Positions 54,293-64,000 of a DNA stretch of 64,000 nt are shown piece by piece (position 1 is the first letter of the stretch; each line of letters opens with the position of its first letter). Where the stretch lies: contig OZ024801.1 of assembly GCA_964017045.1 (NCBI GenBank), forward strand, positions 30,104,049 to 30,168,048, written 5' to 3'. This stretch comes from Omphiscola glabra (taxonomy: Eukaryota > Mollusca > Gastropoda > Lymnaeidae). Under the pieces are notes generated by a model that had not been told where the DNA came from, ran no database searches, and saw only the letters and a program-made list of their open reading frames with translations. Position numbers and translations under genes: made by a program.

Positions 54293-55246
54293 CCTTGTCC
54301 GGTTGCGTCTATTCCAGAGATGGGGCCGTAATCATTAAACTCGTATCGTAGTCGAACCCACAACAGTTTCCCAGGACTTTGTTTGACACTGACGAAACGG
54401 CCATTTAAACTGCCCTATCGTGTGTTGTGGACACTTGACTCCATGCTTACACTGTTAGTGGGGGAGGGCGACTGCGACGGGCCTGGAATGCCATGATAAC
54501 AATACGTTAGAGATTTGCTGATCAAGTTCCAAGCAGAGGTGTAATAATTGACACACTCGAGACGGCATACTATCATCGCCCAGGGCCGTAGAATAGGCAG
54601 TGTGTGTGTGTGTCGACCGAAGGGGGGGGGGCGGCGCTGCCTTAGGGGGGGGGGTTAACTCCATTCAGACTAATAAGAATAATTGTGTCATTATGTATGT
54701 GCCTTCATTCAAATCGCATAAAAACAGAAATCTTAGTTGTTAAATTTTTTTAAAGTCTTCTCTATCATTATAGAATTGATAGCTTCGTGCTCAGTACCGC
54801 TTTTGTCGAATGTTTGTCAGATTAAAACGTACGTTGTGGTTCCGTGTCATGTTTAGTTAGTATACGTTGTGTTGTTATTTGTTGTTGGTGGTGTCATTGT
54901 TATTTTTCAGCTAATACTACGTCATGGATTAAATAATTTATCTAAATTTATAATCTAAATTTTTACGACATTAAAATAAAACATTAATTTTTAATAACCT
55001 AAATTAATGTGGTTTTTGTGTGTGTGCACTGCGTGTGTGAGTTTTTTTTATTTTTTAAAATATTTATTTAGTATTCGTATTTAGGATTACGAATAAATAT
55101 TATAGCAAGCAGTCTTTTAATATTTCTTTTTAGCCTTCTTGAATACATAATTCAAGTAAAGCCGTTTTTAAACAATGCGTGCTGTGTTAACATTACTGGT
55201 CAGTGTTTCTCAAGCACAACAAGGGCTACCTCGACTTGATACACCT
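54293..55246. other. Non-coding stretch, no gene seen
   Basis: A (GT)n run at 54600-54613 and G tracts at 54621-54629 and 54643-54652. The rest is AT-rich. Confidence 0.45.
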
Positions 55247-55441
55247 TCATTCCACAGGACTCGACTTTTCACATTTTTGTTGAATGCTGAACAAGGTGCT
55301 ACTTCTACTCTCCGACCCATACCGTCTCGGGTGTTCATCAGATACGGATATCATGCGACGTCTAACAAATTCCAAAAGTCTTTTCACATATTTTAACCGG
55401 TCATGAAACACAATGTCAAGAGCCACTAACACATCCCACAA
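55247..55441 (-). other. Protein-like ORF on the - strand, unrecognised
   Basis: A 64-codon frame includes DRLKYVKRLLEFVRRRMISV then SDEHPRRYGSESRSSTLF. Composition looks protein-like, with an amphipathic basic helix, and it is not repeat-derived. The opposite strand is also open (55175-55396) with a hydrophobic start, so at most one is real. No splice sites in the right phase and no family match were found. Confidence 0.2.
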
Positions 55442-55851
55442 TCCCTATCTTCTCACCTTCAAAATTAGCCCCATCTTCTCAACTCGGCTTCGTGACACCC
55501 GTGGATGCCAGAGGTCACAGCCTGCTCGTTTCAACATCCAACCTTGATGGTCACAAAACTCCACAGCTTGACACTAATGGCACGACATCTCATTACAGGG
55601 GGGTGTCTCAGTCCTGTGACACCATCTCAAGGTCACGTCTCTCTTAAATATGTCTTTCGGATAAGATGGCACGTGTCACAGTTCTCGGGCACCGAAAATT
55701 CTGTTATCTCTTGTGTGAGAGACCATATATTATTTTTTAAAATATAATAACTGATTATGTTAAAACTAAATCTCCGCATTTTTAACAAAGGCTAATTTAG
55801 TATTTACTAATAAATGGGTAAATAAAAATGTCTAACAAATTAATAAATATA
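55442..55851. other. Non-coding stretch, no gene seen
   Basis: Unremarkable sequence grading into AT-rich DNA. Confidence 0.45.
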
Positions 55852-55885
55852 CAGTAATACCTCGAATGTAGGAAAAAAAGTCAAA
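55852..55885 (+). mobile_element. Single pogo-like terminus
   Basis: CAGTAATACCTCGAATGTAG directly after TA resembles the CAGTGGTACCTCGACATACG-type terminus of pogo-like MITEs. No opposite end was found. Confidence 0.35.
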
Positions 55886-55934
55886 GAAAAAAGTCACAAA
55901 ATATGTTTCATATAAACTCCTAATTTTCAGTGTT

Positions 55935-55938
<4 letters not shown>

Positions 55939-55974
<36 letters not shown>
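55939..55974. repeat. (TA)n microsatellite
   Basis: About 17 TA dinucleotides in a row. Confidence 0.95.
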
Positions 55975-55975
<1 letters not shown>

Positions 55976-56460
55976 TGAAAATGTGTGGGTTTGTGGTTTT
56001 GTTCCGCAAAGGCTTTTACATTGATCTTGACCAAACTTGGCACATAAATCCATCATTATCCAGAATCAAATACTTTGGGGGGCGGGGGTATGAACTTATT
56101 ACAACATTCCGTTTGGGGCCATATCCCAAAACGTCGTTTTGTCCAATATAAGCTTTATAACTAAAATTAACAACAAATACTCATACACGAATAGATGGAC
56201 CTTGACCAAACATAGTATACATGCACTTGATTTTCCATATTCAAGTACCAAAGGGTACTGAACTCATAATTCATTTCTTCTGGGGCCGGGGGCACGTTTT
56301 CATTTTCCTTATATGAGCGATATAAATAACAATAGGCTTAGACATTACTTTAGGTTCTATGTGAATTGATGGATATAATTTTAGCTCGGTAGTAACACCC
56401 ATCATTGTCCGTATAGAAATATCGGTGGATCTAATCTCGAATTTTCCAGAAAAATCGATT
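55975..56460 (+). repeat. Dispersed repeat with three degenerate 175-bp units
   Basis: After the TA run, GTGAAAATGTGTGGGTTTGT begins a repeat-like stretch. CTTGACCAAACTTGGCACAT, CTTGACCAAACATAGTATAC and TTTAGCTCGGTAGTAACACC each start a related block followed by CCAT(C)ATT-TCC and an AAATA(C) string, spaced about 170-180 bases. Similar TA-run-led dispersed sequences with a 'GACCAAACTTGG' motif are common in invertebrate genomes. The class is unknown. Confidence 0.5.
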
Positions 56461-56862
56461 GTTCAAAAAGCTATATCTATGGCATTTTTAAATAGATTTT
56501 AATGTGACAAATTTTAAATTTTAACTCCATAATTTATCTAAATGATTTTTATGGTGCCCCCCATCTCAGGCAAAACTAAATCGATACAATAATGGAATGG
56601 GCCCCCACCGGGGCCCCTCTTTCAACTTAAATGTATTATTGTTATAGCAAGGCATTTAGTTGTATAATTTTTCTTTTTCGAAAAATAATTACTTAGAAAA
56701 TTATTGCTTACACTTTTGGAGGAGGATATTAATTTTAAACTAGAATGTTCTAGAAAGTTCTATACAGTTCTACGGGGATATATAATGGAATCTAAAAGCT
56801 TATTGAAATGTTAATTCAGTTCTATAATTTCATGGGTACTTTCTTTATACAGTCACTTCATA
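56461..56862. other. AT-rich non-coding stretch
   Basis: It holds GGGCCCCCACCGGGGCCCC at about 56600-56620, a GC-rich near-palindrome, inside otherwise AT-rich DNA. The right part has loose AGTTCTA repeats (56745-56775). Confidence 0.45.
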
Positions 56863-57190
56863 ATCCTACTGGGAACAAAATCCTAATGGGAACATGATCC
56901 GAACGAGGAAGGGGATCCTAAAGGTGAATTAGTAAACTGGAACCCGCCGGTTACACGATCCCATCGAGTGACGGGTTGATATTGGGATCCTACGGCAAAC
57001 GGGATCCCATCAGAGAAGAATATCCCACCAAGAAACGGGATCCTAACGGGATCGGGATCCCCCCGAAAAAGGGAAAAAATTGGAAAATGGTATCCTACTT
57101 AGAAACGGAATCCCATCGGGATCTCAATTATGTCGGGATCCCAAAGGGATCGGAATCACATTACGATATGAGATGCCAAATGGGATCCTA
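56863..57190. repeat. GGGATCCC-rich array, part 1
   Basis: Diverged units of the kind ACGGGATCCTAATGGGATC run for about 330 bases. The string TTTTCCTGTGACATTTGTTCCGCTCACCAAA-like module follows at 57207-57251; a related module also follows part 2. Confidence 0.8.
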
Positions 57191-57514
57191 GCAAAATGTG
57201 TGTCTTTTTCCGTGATTTATTTTCCTGTGACATTTGTTCCGCTCACCAAATTACCATACTAGATCTGGAAGGCCCGAAACATAATATTATTAAAAGAAAC
57301 AATCCCCCCCTATCTCAAGATGTGAGAATCTATTAACCTTAACTTCACCCCCTTAAAATAACAATTTCCGTCCATCCTATAAGATGCCTTAACCACAATG
57401 GAGCTCGGCCTATACTTCCGCGGTTCACCACTTCCGCCCCAGTCATTTGTGATGAATAGAAGAAGACAAAATTGTAATTCATTTGGATTTTGGTAACACG
57501 ACCGTATTGCAGTG
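57191..57514. other. Sequence between the two GGGATCCC arrays
   Basis: It begins with the tail module (GTGATTTATTTTCCTGTGAC, TTCCGCTCACCAAA). The remaining 260 bases look unique and resemble neither array. Confidence 0.55.
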
Positions 57515-58085
57515 GGGTCGGGATCCCAATAGGGTCGACATCCTAATGGGGTTGGGATCCCAAGGAGATCCTTTTTGGGAAAGGGTTCCCATTCGGGATC
57601 GGGATCCAGTTGGTGTTGGGATCCCATTGGGGTCGGAATCTCAATGGGGTCGGGATCCCAAATGGCACCCCTTTAGGGAAAGGGATCCAAATCGGGATCA
57701 GTATCCCAAATGGGGTCGATATCACAATGGGATCCCAATCGGGATCCAAATGGGATTCCACTCGGGATTGGAATCCAGTTAATGTTGGGGTCGAAAGGGT
57801 TCCCATTCGGGATCGGGATCCAGTTGGTGTTGGGATCCCATTGGGGTCGGAATCTCAATGGGGTCAGGATTCCAAATGGCACACTTTTAGGGAAAGGGAT
57901 ACAAATCGGGATCGGTATCCAAACGGGATCCCGATCCGGTTCTCAGTCGGGATCGGTAACTGATGGGGGCTAAATTACAATGGGATATGGGATCCCAGTA
58001 TGGTCGGGATCCCGATGGGATATGGGATCCCAGTATGGTCGGGATCCCGATGGGATATGGGATCCCATTTAGAAACGAGATACGA
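57515..58085. repeat. GGGATCCC-rich array, part 2, with higher-order duplication
   Basis: Units like TTGGGATCCCAATGGGGTCG run throughout. A block of about 125 bases starting at 57582 (GGGTTCCCATTCGGGATCGG) recurs 214 bases later from 57796 with few changes. At 57979-58068 a 39-base unit (GGGATATGGGATCCCAGTAT) is repeated 2.3 times. Several overlapping ORFs on both strands come from it. It ends in a tail of GTGACTTTATTTCC repeats and TTCCGCTCACCAAA (58110-58222), paralleling part 1. Confidence 0.9.
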
Positions 58086-58867
58086 CCACTCTTGTCGGAA
58101 TTTATTTAGGATATCTGAAGGCTGATACTTCTGTGACTTTTTTTCCTGTGACTTTATTTCCTGTGACTTTTGATCCTAGCAACTTTGTGACTTTATTTCC
58201 GGTGACTTTTTTCCGCTCACCAAAAAAAAAATCCCTAACGAAATGCGTTACGCTGCGAAGAAGATTTATATATATTTTTAAAGCTTAATAAACTCCTCAC
58301 ACAGTCTTATAAACATTCCAAACAGTTTTAATTATAGTTCATTCAAGAACTTTTTCATTGTTTATGCCGGAAAATTATTTTTTTTACCTCCAAAATAATT
58401 AAAATACTAAGTATATAAATGTGTATAATGTATACCGCCAATTAGCCAACAATCAGCAGAGCGTATCCTAAGAGAAAACCCGCGTAGTGTAATAGTGAGG
58501 CAGCGAAATGCGTTGTGCAAACGTAGTTAGTGTCGCCCAGAACGGGCCAATTTTGCCGCCCATGCCCCACGACAAATGCCGCCCTTCAAAATATAGAAAA
58601 AATACCCCCCCCCCCCCCCGCGCTCTCAGCACACCTTTCTTACGTCAGTGATTATAGAATTTAAAAAAAATAATTAAACACGTATTACATTTTTTTTTTT
58701 TTTTTTTTTTTCAAAATATCTTTAGGTTTCTCAGTCTTTCAAATAGACTAATCAAGAAAGCTTGTAATGTCACACAAACTAAACATTCTTCACTTGAAGA
58801 ACTATTTGAAGAAAAATACTGTTGTAAATCTAAAAAAATAATTAATAATAGTAATTAAAAATTGAAT
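58086..58867. other. Non-coding stretch with MITE fragment and homopolymers
   Basis: GTGACTTTATTTCCTGTGAC repeats at 58130-58210, a MITE-like fragment at 58530-58645 ending CTTACGTCAGTG (inverse of the CAGTGACGTAGG terminus at 54133), a C16-17 tract near 58604-58619, and T22 at 58690-58711. Confidence 0.55.
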
Positions 58868-59225
58868 GATACATCCCACCTTCATCATCACAGATATCTA
58901 AGACCAACACGATCAGTGAGAATTCTTTCTCTTAAAATTAGGACCGATTGATATAAAAGTTCTTTTGTTCCCCCAGTCTGTACGAATTTAAGAGCGTGCT
59001 CCCTCTATATGATTACTAATTAAGTCTTGGCTGTCATAGTCTACGGGAGTTCATTTTTGGCTGACTTCTATGCTAGAGAAATACTATGTTTAAACTGCCC
59101 TAATTGTAAAATGTTTGTCTTGGTTAAAATATGTATTTATTTAAAAGATGAAAATGAATATTAATATGAACTTACATTTTTGGATCATTAATGTGAAGCA
59201 ACCATGTTAAGTAAAGTCTAACATT
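58868..59225 (+). mobile_element. LINE 3' end, copy 2 (ORF2 C-terminus and 3' UTR)
   Basis: The frame at 58894-58970 reads RYLRPTRSVRILSLKIRTD, a stop, then YKSSFVP and a frameshift at a C run. It aligns with copy 1 at 30048. Downstream blocks TTGTTCCCCCAGTCTGTACG, CGGGAGTTCATTTT, GACTTCTATGCTAGAGAAAT, TAATTGTAAAATGTT and AAAATATGTATTTATTTA match copy 1 in order. The simple-repeat tail is missing. The stop and frameshift show it is dead. Confidence 0.8.
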
Positions 59226-59260
59226 ACATTACTCCTAAGTTTTGTTTAATAATTTCGAAA

Positions 59261-60757
59261 CGGGTGTTCTAAGGGCTGGTGTGGATATCGGGTGTTCTGA
59301 GGACTGGTGTGGATATCGGGTGTTCTGAGGACTGGTGTGGATATCGGGTGTTCTGAGGACTGGTGTGGATATCGGGTGTTCTGAGGGCTGGTGTGGATAT
59401 CGGGTGTTCTAAGGGCTGGTGTGGATATCGGGTGTTCTGAGGACTGGTGTGGATATCGGGTGTTCTGAGGACTGGTGTGGATATCGGGTGTTCTAAGGGC
59501 TGGTGTGGATATCGGGTGTTCTAAGGGCTGGTGTGGATATCGGGTGTTCTGAGGGCTGGTGTGGATATCGGGTGTTCTAAGGGCTGGTGTGGATATCGGG
59601 TGTTCTGAGGACTGGTGTGGATATCGGGTGTTCTAAGGGCTGGTGTGGATATCGGGTGTTCTAGGGGTTGGTGTGGATATCGGGTGTTCTAAGGGCTAGT
59701 GTGGATATCGGGTGTTCTGAGGACTGAAGTGGATATCGGGTGTTCTAAGGGCTGGTGTGGATATCGGGTGTTCTAAGGGCTGGTGTGGATATCGGGTGTT
59801 CTAAGGGCTGGTGTGGATATCGGGTGTTCTAAGGGCTGGTGTGGATATCGGGTGTTCTAGGGGCTGGTGTGGATATCGGGTGTTCTAAGGGCTGGTGTGG
59901 ATATCGGGTGATCTGAGGACTGGTGTTGATATCGGGTGATCTGAGGACTGGTGTGGATATCGGGTTTTCTGAGGACTGGTGGGGATATCGGGTGTTTTGA
60001 GGGCTGGTGTGGATATCAGCTGTTATGAGGGTGGGTATGGATATCGGTTGTTCTGAGGATTGGTGTGGATATCGGGTGTTTTGAGGGCTGGTGTGGATAT
60101 CGGGTGTTCTGAGGACTGGTGTGGATATCGGGTGTTCTAAGTGCTGGTGTGGATATCGGGTGTTCTAAGGGCTGGTGTGGATATCGGGTGTTCTGAGGGC
60201 TGGTGTGGATATCGGGTGTTCTAAGGGCTGGTGTGGATATCGGGTGTTCTGAGGACTGGTGTGGATATCGGGTGTTCTAAGGGCTGGTGTGGATATCGGG
60301 TGTTCTAGGGGCTGGTGTGGATATCGGGTGTTCTAAGGGCTAGTGTGGATATCGGGTGTTCTGAGGACTGATGTGGATATCGGGTGTTCTAAGGGCTGGT
60401 GTGGATATCGGGTGTTCTGAGGACTGGTGGGGATATCGGGTGTTCTAAGGGCTGGTGTGGATATCGGGTGTTCTAAGGGCTGGTGTGGATATCGGGTGTT
60501 CTAAGGGCTGGTGTGGATATCGGGTGTTCTAAGGGCTGGTGTGGATATCGGGTGTTCTAAGGGCTGGTGTGGATATCGGGTGTTCTGAGGACTGGTGGGG
60601 ATATCGGGTGTTCTAAGGGCTGGTGTGGATATCGGGTGTTCTAAGGGCTGGTGTGGATATCGGGTGTTCTGAGGACTGGTGTTGATATCGGGTGATCTGA
60701 GGACTGGTGGGGATATCGGGTGTTTTGAGGGCTGGTTCTGGATATCGGCAGTTCTGG
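59261..60757. repeat. Minisatellite, 28-bp unit, about 53 copies
   Basis: The unit is GATATCGGGTGTTCTAAGGG followed by CTGGTGTG, with variant units carrying TCTGAGGACT, TCTGAGGGCT or TCTAGGGGCT. Rare variants recur in the same neighbour order at fixed distances: GGGCTAGTGTGG at 59693 and 60337 (644 bases, 23 units), and TGGTGTTGATATCGGGTGAT at 59921 and 60677 (756 bases, 27 units). The array therefore grew by block duplication as well as single-unit slippage. Period 28 is not a multiple of 3, but all three phases lack stops on the - strand, giving a Pro/Thr/Asp/Ile ORF that is not a gene. Confidence 0.97.
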
Positions 60758-61590
60758 CAGTTGAAGCCCAGCTGCCTAAATGTGTGATATTATTTGCCGT
60801 TCTAATCGCTAGATGAACTCGCGCCACCGTATAGGGAGCTCAACGTGATAGAAACAATGGAGGAAGAATGCGTGTTCTAACCAACCCCGTGATTTTCAAC
60901 CATCTCTCCACCCACTTCAGACACCCCTCCCACCCAAATATCCCCCTTTTCAATGTTTCTCGTCTGCCTGGCGTCGTTTCAGCGTCTGCAGGTGAGCAAA
61001 CAGCTGTTAAAGTTGTCTGAGAGTACCTGCGGTTTAAGTCGTACAATCTTTAAATCGACGCTGGACACAATTTCAATAGGTGTATGGGTGGGGGTGTATT
61101 CTTTTTCAAATGATCGGTTCCTTCCCCCAACTACGCCCCCCTACATGACGGCAATACTCTCAGTTCTCACGGTGGTAAGTATCACAGACACACATTAAAA
61201 ATGCGACCCGGCTTAGCTACGCCCACCGGTATCAAGTTTGCGTGTGTACGTTAAGTCAACAATTTGCTTCTAAAGACCGGGTCTTAGTTAAACAGGTTAT
61301 TGTGGAAAGGTCTGATCGAATGAGGTATAGTCCAATTGTTTACTTATACATTTTTATGTAAGAGCCTAGAAAAGAGGAAAATAAAAAGATGCCCTCTTAC
61401 TCTTACCCCGAACTGCTATTCCGACTTAATTTTAAGGACTTGAGAATGCGACCTCTGTATTTAAAGTAAGGGATGCTATTTAATGTTGGCATATTTATCT
61501 GTGGCATGACGCTATTATGGCGAGTTATTATTTTGATGAAAAAGAAGCAAGACTTGTTTTTCTTGCATTGGTTTATTAAAAAAAAATATT
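60758..61590. other. Non-coding stretch, no gene seen
   Basis: The left 400 bases have balanced composition with short ORFs on both strands (60840-61046, 60953-61198) but no convincing splice pair. The right part is AT-rich. Confidence 0.4.
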
Positions 61591-61770
61591 CAGAGGCGTA
61601 GCTAAGGGGGGTAAGAGGGGAACAGATTTCCCCGGGTGTCAGACTAGTGGGGTGGGGGCCAAAAGGGGCTGGGGGTATTTTATTGATAAAAACAAATGAA
61701 TTTCAGAGTTGGGGTGGGGGGCGTAAAATAAATCTTGTCCCCGGACGCTAAAACTCTAGCTACGCCCCTT
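61591..61770. mobile_element. CAGAGGCGTAGC-type MITE, copy 2 of a pair
   Basis: Starts CAGAGGCGTAGCTAAGGGGG and ends CTCTAGCTACGCCCCT. Internal blocks CAGACTAGTGGGG, GGTATTTTATTGATAAAA and AATCTTGTCCCCGG match 31011-31195. The flanking octamers do not match, so the target duplication has been lost or the right edge is displaced. Confidence 0.7.
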
Positions 61771-63696
61771 TACTCTTTTTTTTTTATGTTCCAGGATAGT
61801 CTTCCATTATTTTATTTTGTTCTTATTGTTTTGTTTTTCTTAAAGATTATATGGCTTCTAAGAACCCCTAAATAGTCGAACCATTGAATTATCATTTCCA
61901 GCTCACATCATGACATTTTTTTTTTCAATCGCAATTTTTAATTTTACTCTCTACCTTTGTTTTAAATCCGTAATCCTTGTTTAATCCTATTCAGTATCTT
62001 ACCTGAAGCTCTAGGAGATTTATGGTATACCTTGCCTAGCCCCCCCCCCCCCCCTCTTTAGCCTTAACGATAAAGTATTCTTGGACTGCATTCAAAGAAC
62101 CGCTGCATTGTCGTAAGGAGAACTAGAAGAAAAAAACAACACATTTTCATAGAAAGAGACCGGTTCACAGAGAATAAACGTGGCTTGTCTAAAACCTATG
62201 TAATTTTCCACCGTCTGCGGTCTCCGGCTACCGAAAAAAACAACAACCTACTCGTCAGGCCATCGGATCAGCAAATTAAGGGCAGCCATACCTTACATTA
62301 AATGATACCGTGTCTTGTGTATGGGGGTTAGGGTTTCGTCAAATATGATGAATTATTGCGTCGGAGCATGCGCCGGCACGGGAGGTTGTTGTTATGGAGA
62401 TCACAAACCAATTGACAATGGGGTTGTTCCATTGTTGTGACGCGCTGTGGGTTTAAATAATGGCTTGTCGTGAGCCTATCTGATCGTCTCATCTGAAATT
62501 ACATACCTTGAACACGGTGGGTGGAGGGAGGGAACGAGGTTGGAGGGTGGTGGTCTTGGTTTTTAAAAGATTTGGTAGGAGGGGGGTTGTGATTTTAAAA
62601 ATTCACACGCATCTTGTGATTATACATGGAAGGTGTAAAAAAAAAATCAGATTAATTGTATTTTTTAAAAGCATATTAACAATTGTGCCTCGCCGGGTCG
62701 GCCTCAGCTTACCAGAGACGGCACTTTGGCGATTCTAAATTTGAGGCTCCTTGAAATAACACTAACACCCCCCCCTCCTTTTACAAACACATACTCACCT
62801 TTAAAAAAAACCAATTGGAATAGTTAAAAAAATCTATATACGTTTTCACTTGGTAGTTAGCAGTTGCACACACAATATGGGTTTTGTTATATATTTTAAC
62901 TATATCTGATATCAATTATTCTAAAGAACTTCTTTTCTTTAAACCTGTAATTTTTTTATTTAAACAATAAAGTCATGTCTACCTCACAGTGTCGCACAAG
63001 TAATATGAAATATAATGGAATCCCGTTATTATGCACCTCGCTGTAATGTGCATTGGGATAAAAATGCAATGGCTCGTATATTTATCAGCATAAGGAATTT
63101 GTTTTCAAACTACGTTGGGGGAGGGGGATTTCCGAAAAATAATTCAAATTTGTTCTATTGACGAGAAAACTATAATAAATTTGAATAAAATACCACGTGA
63201 CCTCATTTAGTGACCATTTCATTGAACTAAGAACCAGTGCCAAGGCCGCATTCCGTGAAGACCATCTGGATTTTTGTCCTTGAGATATTATTTTTTAAAG
63301 GTCTGCATGACGCAGAATAGCATATCGGAGGGGGGGGGTGTCAGTGTTTTTTCACATACATGACATAGCATAGCCTCATCTCAGTAAAAACAAAAACACG
63401 GGTTAATATCACATATATAAGGGAGCTTGCCAACCCAAATGGCTTCAATGGGCATTTCGATAGCTGGTAAACTCTTCGAGGGCCGCACGTTTTTCAACGT
63501 ATCAAATAAAGTAAAGACCTAATGATTAGTCAACTAAGCAAGATTTTTTTTTTTTTGCTTTATACAATCCTTATGCAGTTCCTTGACATCTACGGCCTGC
63601 AGTTTTCTGTGAATCTGTCATGAGCATCCAGAAGATGTATAAATGTGGATTGTCCCATTTCGAACGTCTGGCTTACATCAACTCACCTGAAAATAG
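61771..63696. other. Non-coding stretch, no gene seen
   Basis: C16 at 62040-62055, T runs at 61914-61925 and 63545-63556, and a G-rich patch at 63118-63127. GGAATCCCGTTATTATGCAC at 63018 with CTCGCTGTAATGTGCA may be a pogo-like fragment. No exon is supported. Confidence 0.45.
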
Positions 63697-64000
63697 CAGT
63701 AAACAGTGAGTGCCACGAGCAGACATTGGTGGGATTACCTCAAAGTAACAGTACATATTGAGTGCAATCGGCAGACATTGATAGGATTACCTCTAAGTAA
63801 CAGTAGTGAGTGCCACGGGAAAACATTGATGGGATTACCTCAAAGTAACAGTATTGAGTGCCACGGGCAGACATTGATAGGATTACCTCAAAGTAACAGT
63901 ATTGAGTGCCACGGGCAGACATTGATAGGATTACCTCAGAAGTAACAGTATTGAGTGCCACGGGCAGACATTGATAGGATTACCTCAAAGTAACAGTACA
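63697..64000. repeat. Minisatellite, 48-bp unit, runs off the window
   Basis: AGTAACAGTATTGAGTGCCA followed by CGGGCAGACATTGATAGGAT and TACCTCAA. The AGACATTG string occurs at 63721, 63773, 63821, 63869, 63917 and 63966, that is spacings 52, 48, 48, 48, 49. Copies become more uniform to the right, so the array probably continues beyond 64000. ORFs on both strands are open because 48 is a multiple of 3. Confidence 0.95.

Overview
The window looks like gene-poor nuclear DNA of an animal, most likely a lophotrochozoan and possibly a gastropod mollusc. The reasons are: no dense bacterial-style ORFs, operons, RNA operons or phage genes; abundant microsatellites and minisatellites; non-LTR retrotransposon 3' ends with a CTTAT-type tail; a tRNA-derived SINE; many short terminal-inverted-repeat elements (MITEs); and two fragments matching the SPIN family of hAT transposons, a horizontally spread family that I recall being reported from the pond snail Lymnaea. 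The species assignment is inference.

Almost nothing is convincingly protein-coding. The best host-gene candidates are two adjacent exon-like segments on the + strand (25234-25280 and 26182-26277), joined by an intron full of CT-rich simple sequence, and one exon-like segment on the - strand (16559-16731). All three are bounded by good splice consensus sequences, but I do not recognise their proteins. Most other long ORFs are by-products of tandem repeats whose period lacks stops, or of polypurine/polypyrimidine tracts.

Tandem repeats dominate. By my coordinates about 35 separate arrays cover roughly 12 kb, near one fifth of the window. The largest are the 28-bp array at 59261-60757, the 22-bp array at 42206-42924, the 46-bp array at 36010-36990, the 16-19-bp array at 20505-21195, the GACTACTATAAG-type array at 21600-22262, the GGGATCCC-rich arrays at 56863-58085, the 45-bp array at 27780-28172 and a 48-bp array running off the right edge.

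Mobile-element remnants lie between the arrays: a pogo-like MITE with TA duplications (4752-5061), SPIN-like hAT pieces (6445-6592, 33499-33645), a hAT MITE with a perfect 8-bp target duplication inside the 46-bp array (36179-36365), several CAGNGGCGTAGC-ended MITEs, a GTGGGCAAAC-type hAT element (51199-51568), a foldback element (37742-37976) with a second partial copy, two 3' ends of one LINE family (30048-30520, 58868-59225), and a LINE reverse-transcriptase C-terminus whose last codons are tandemly triplicated (18050-18368). Long poly(dG)/poly(dC) tracts up to 18 bp occur across the whole window.

No coordinated gene system is visible. The window is best read as intergenic or intronic sequence shaped by transposon insertion, decay and tandem-repeat expansion.
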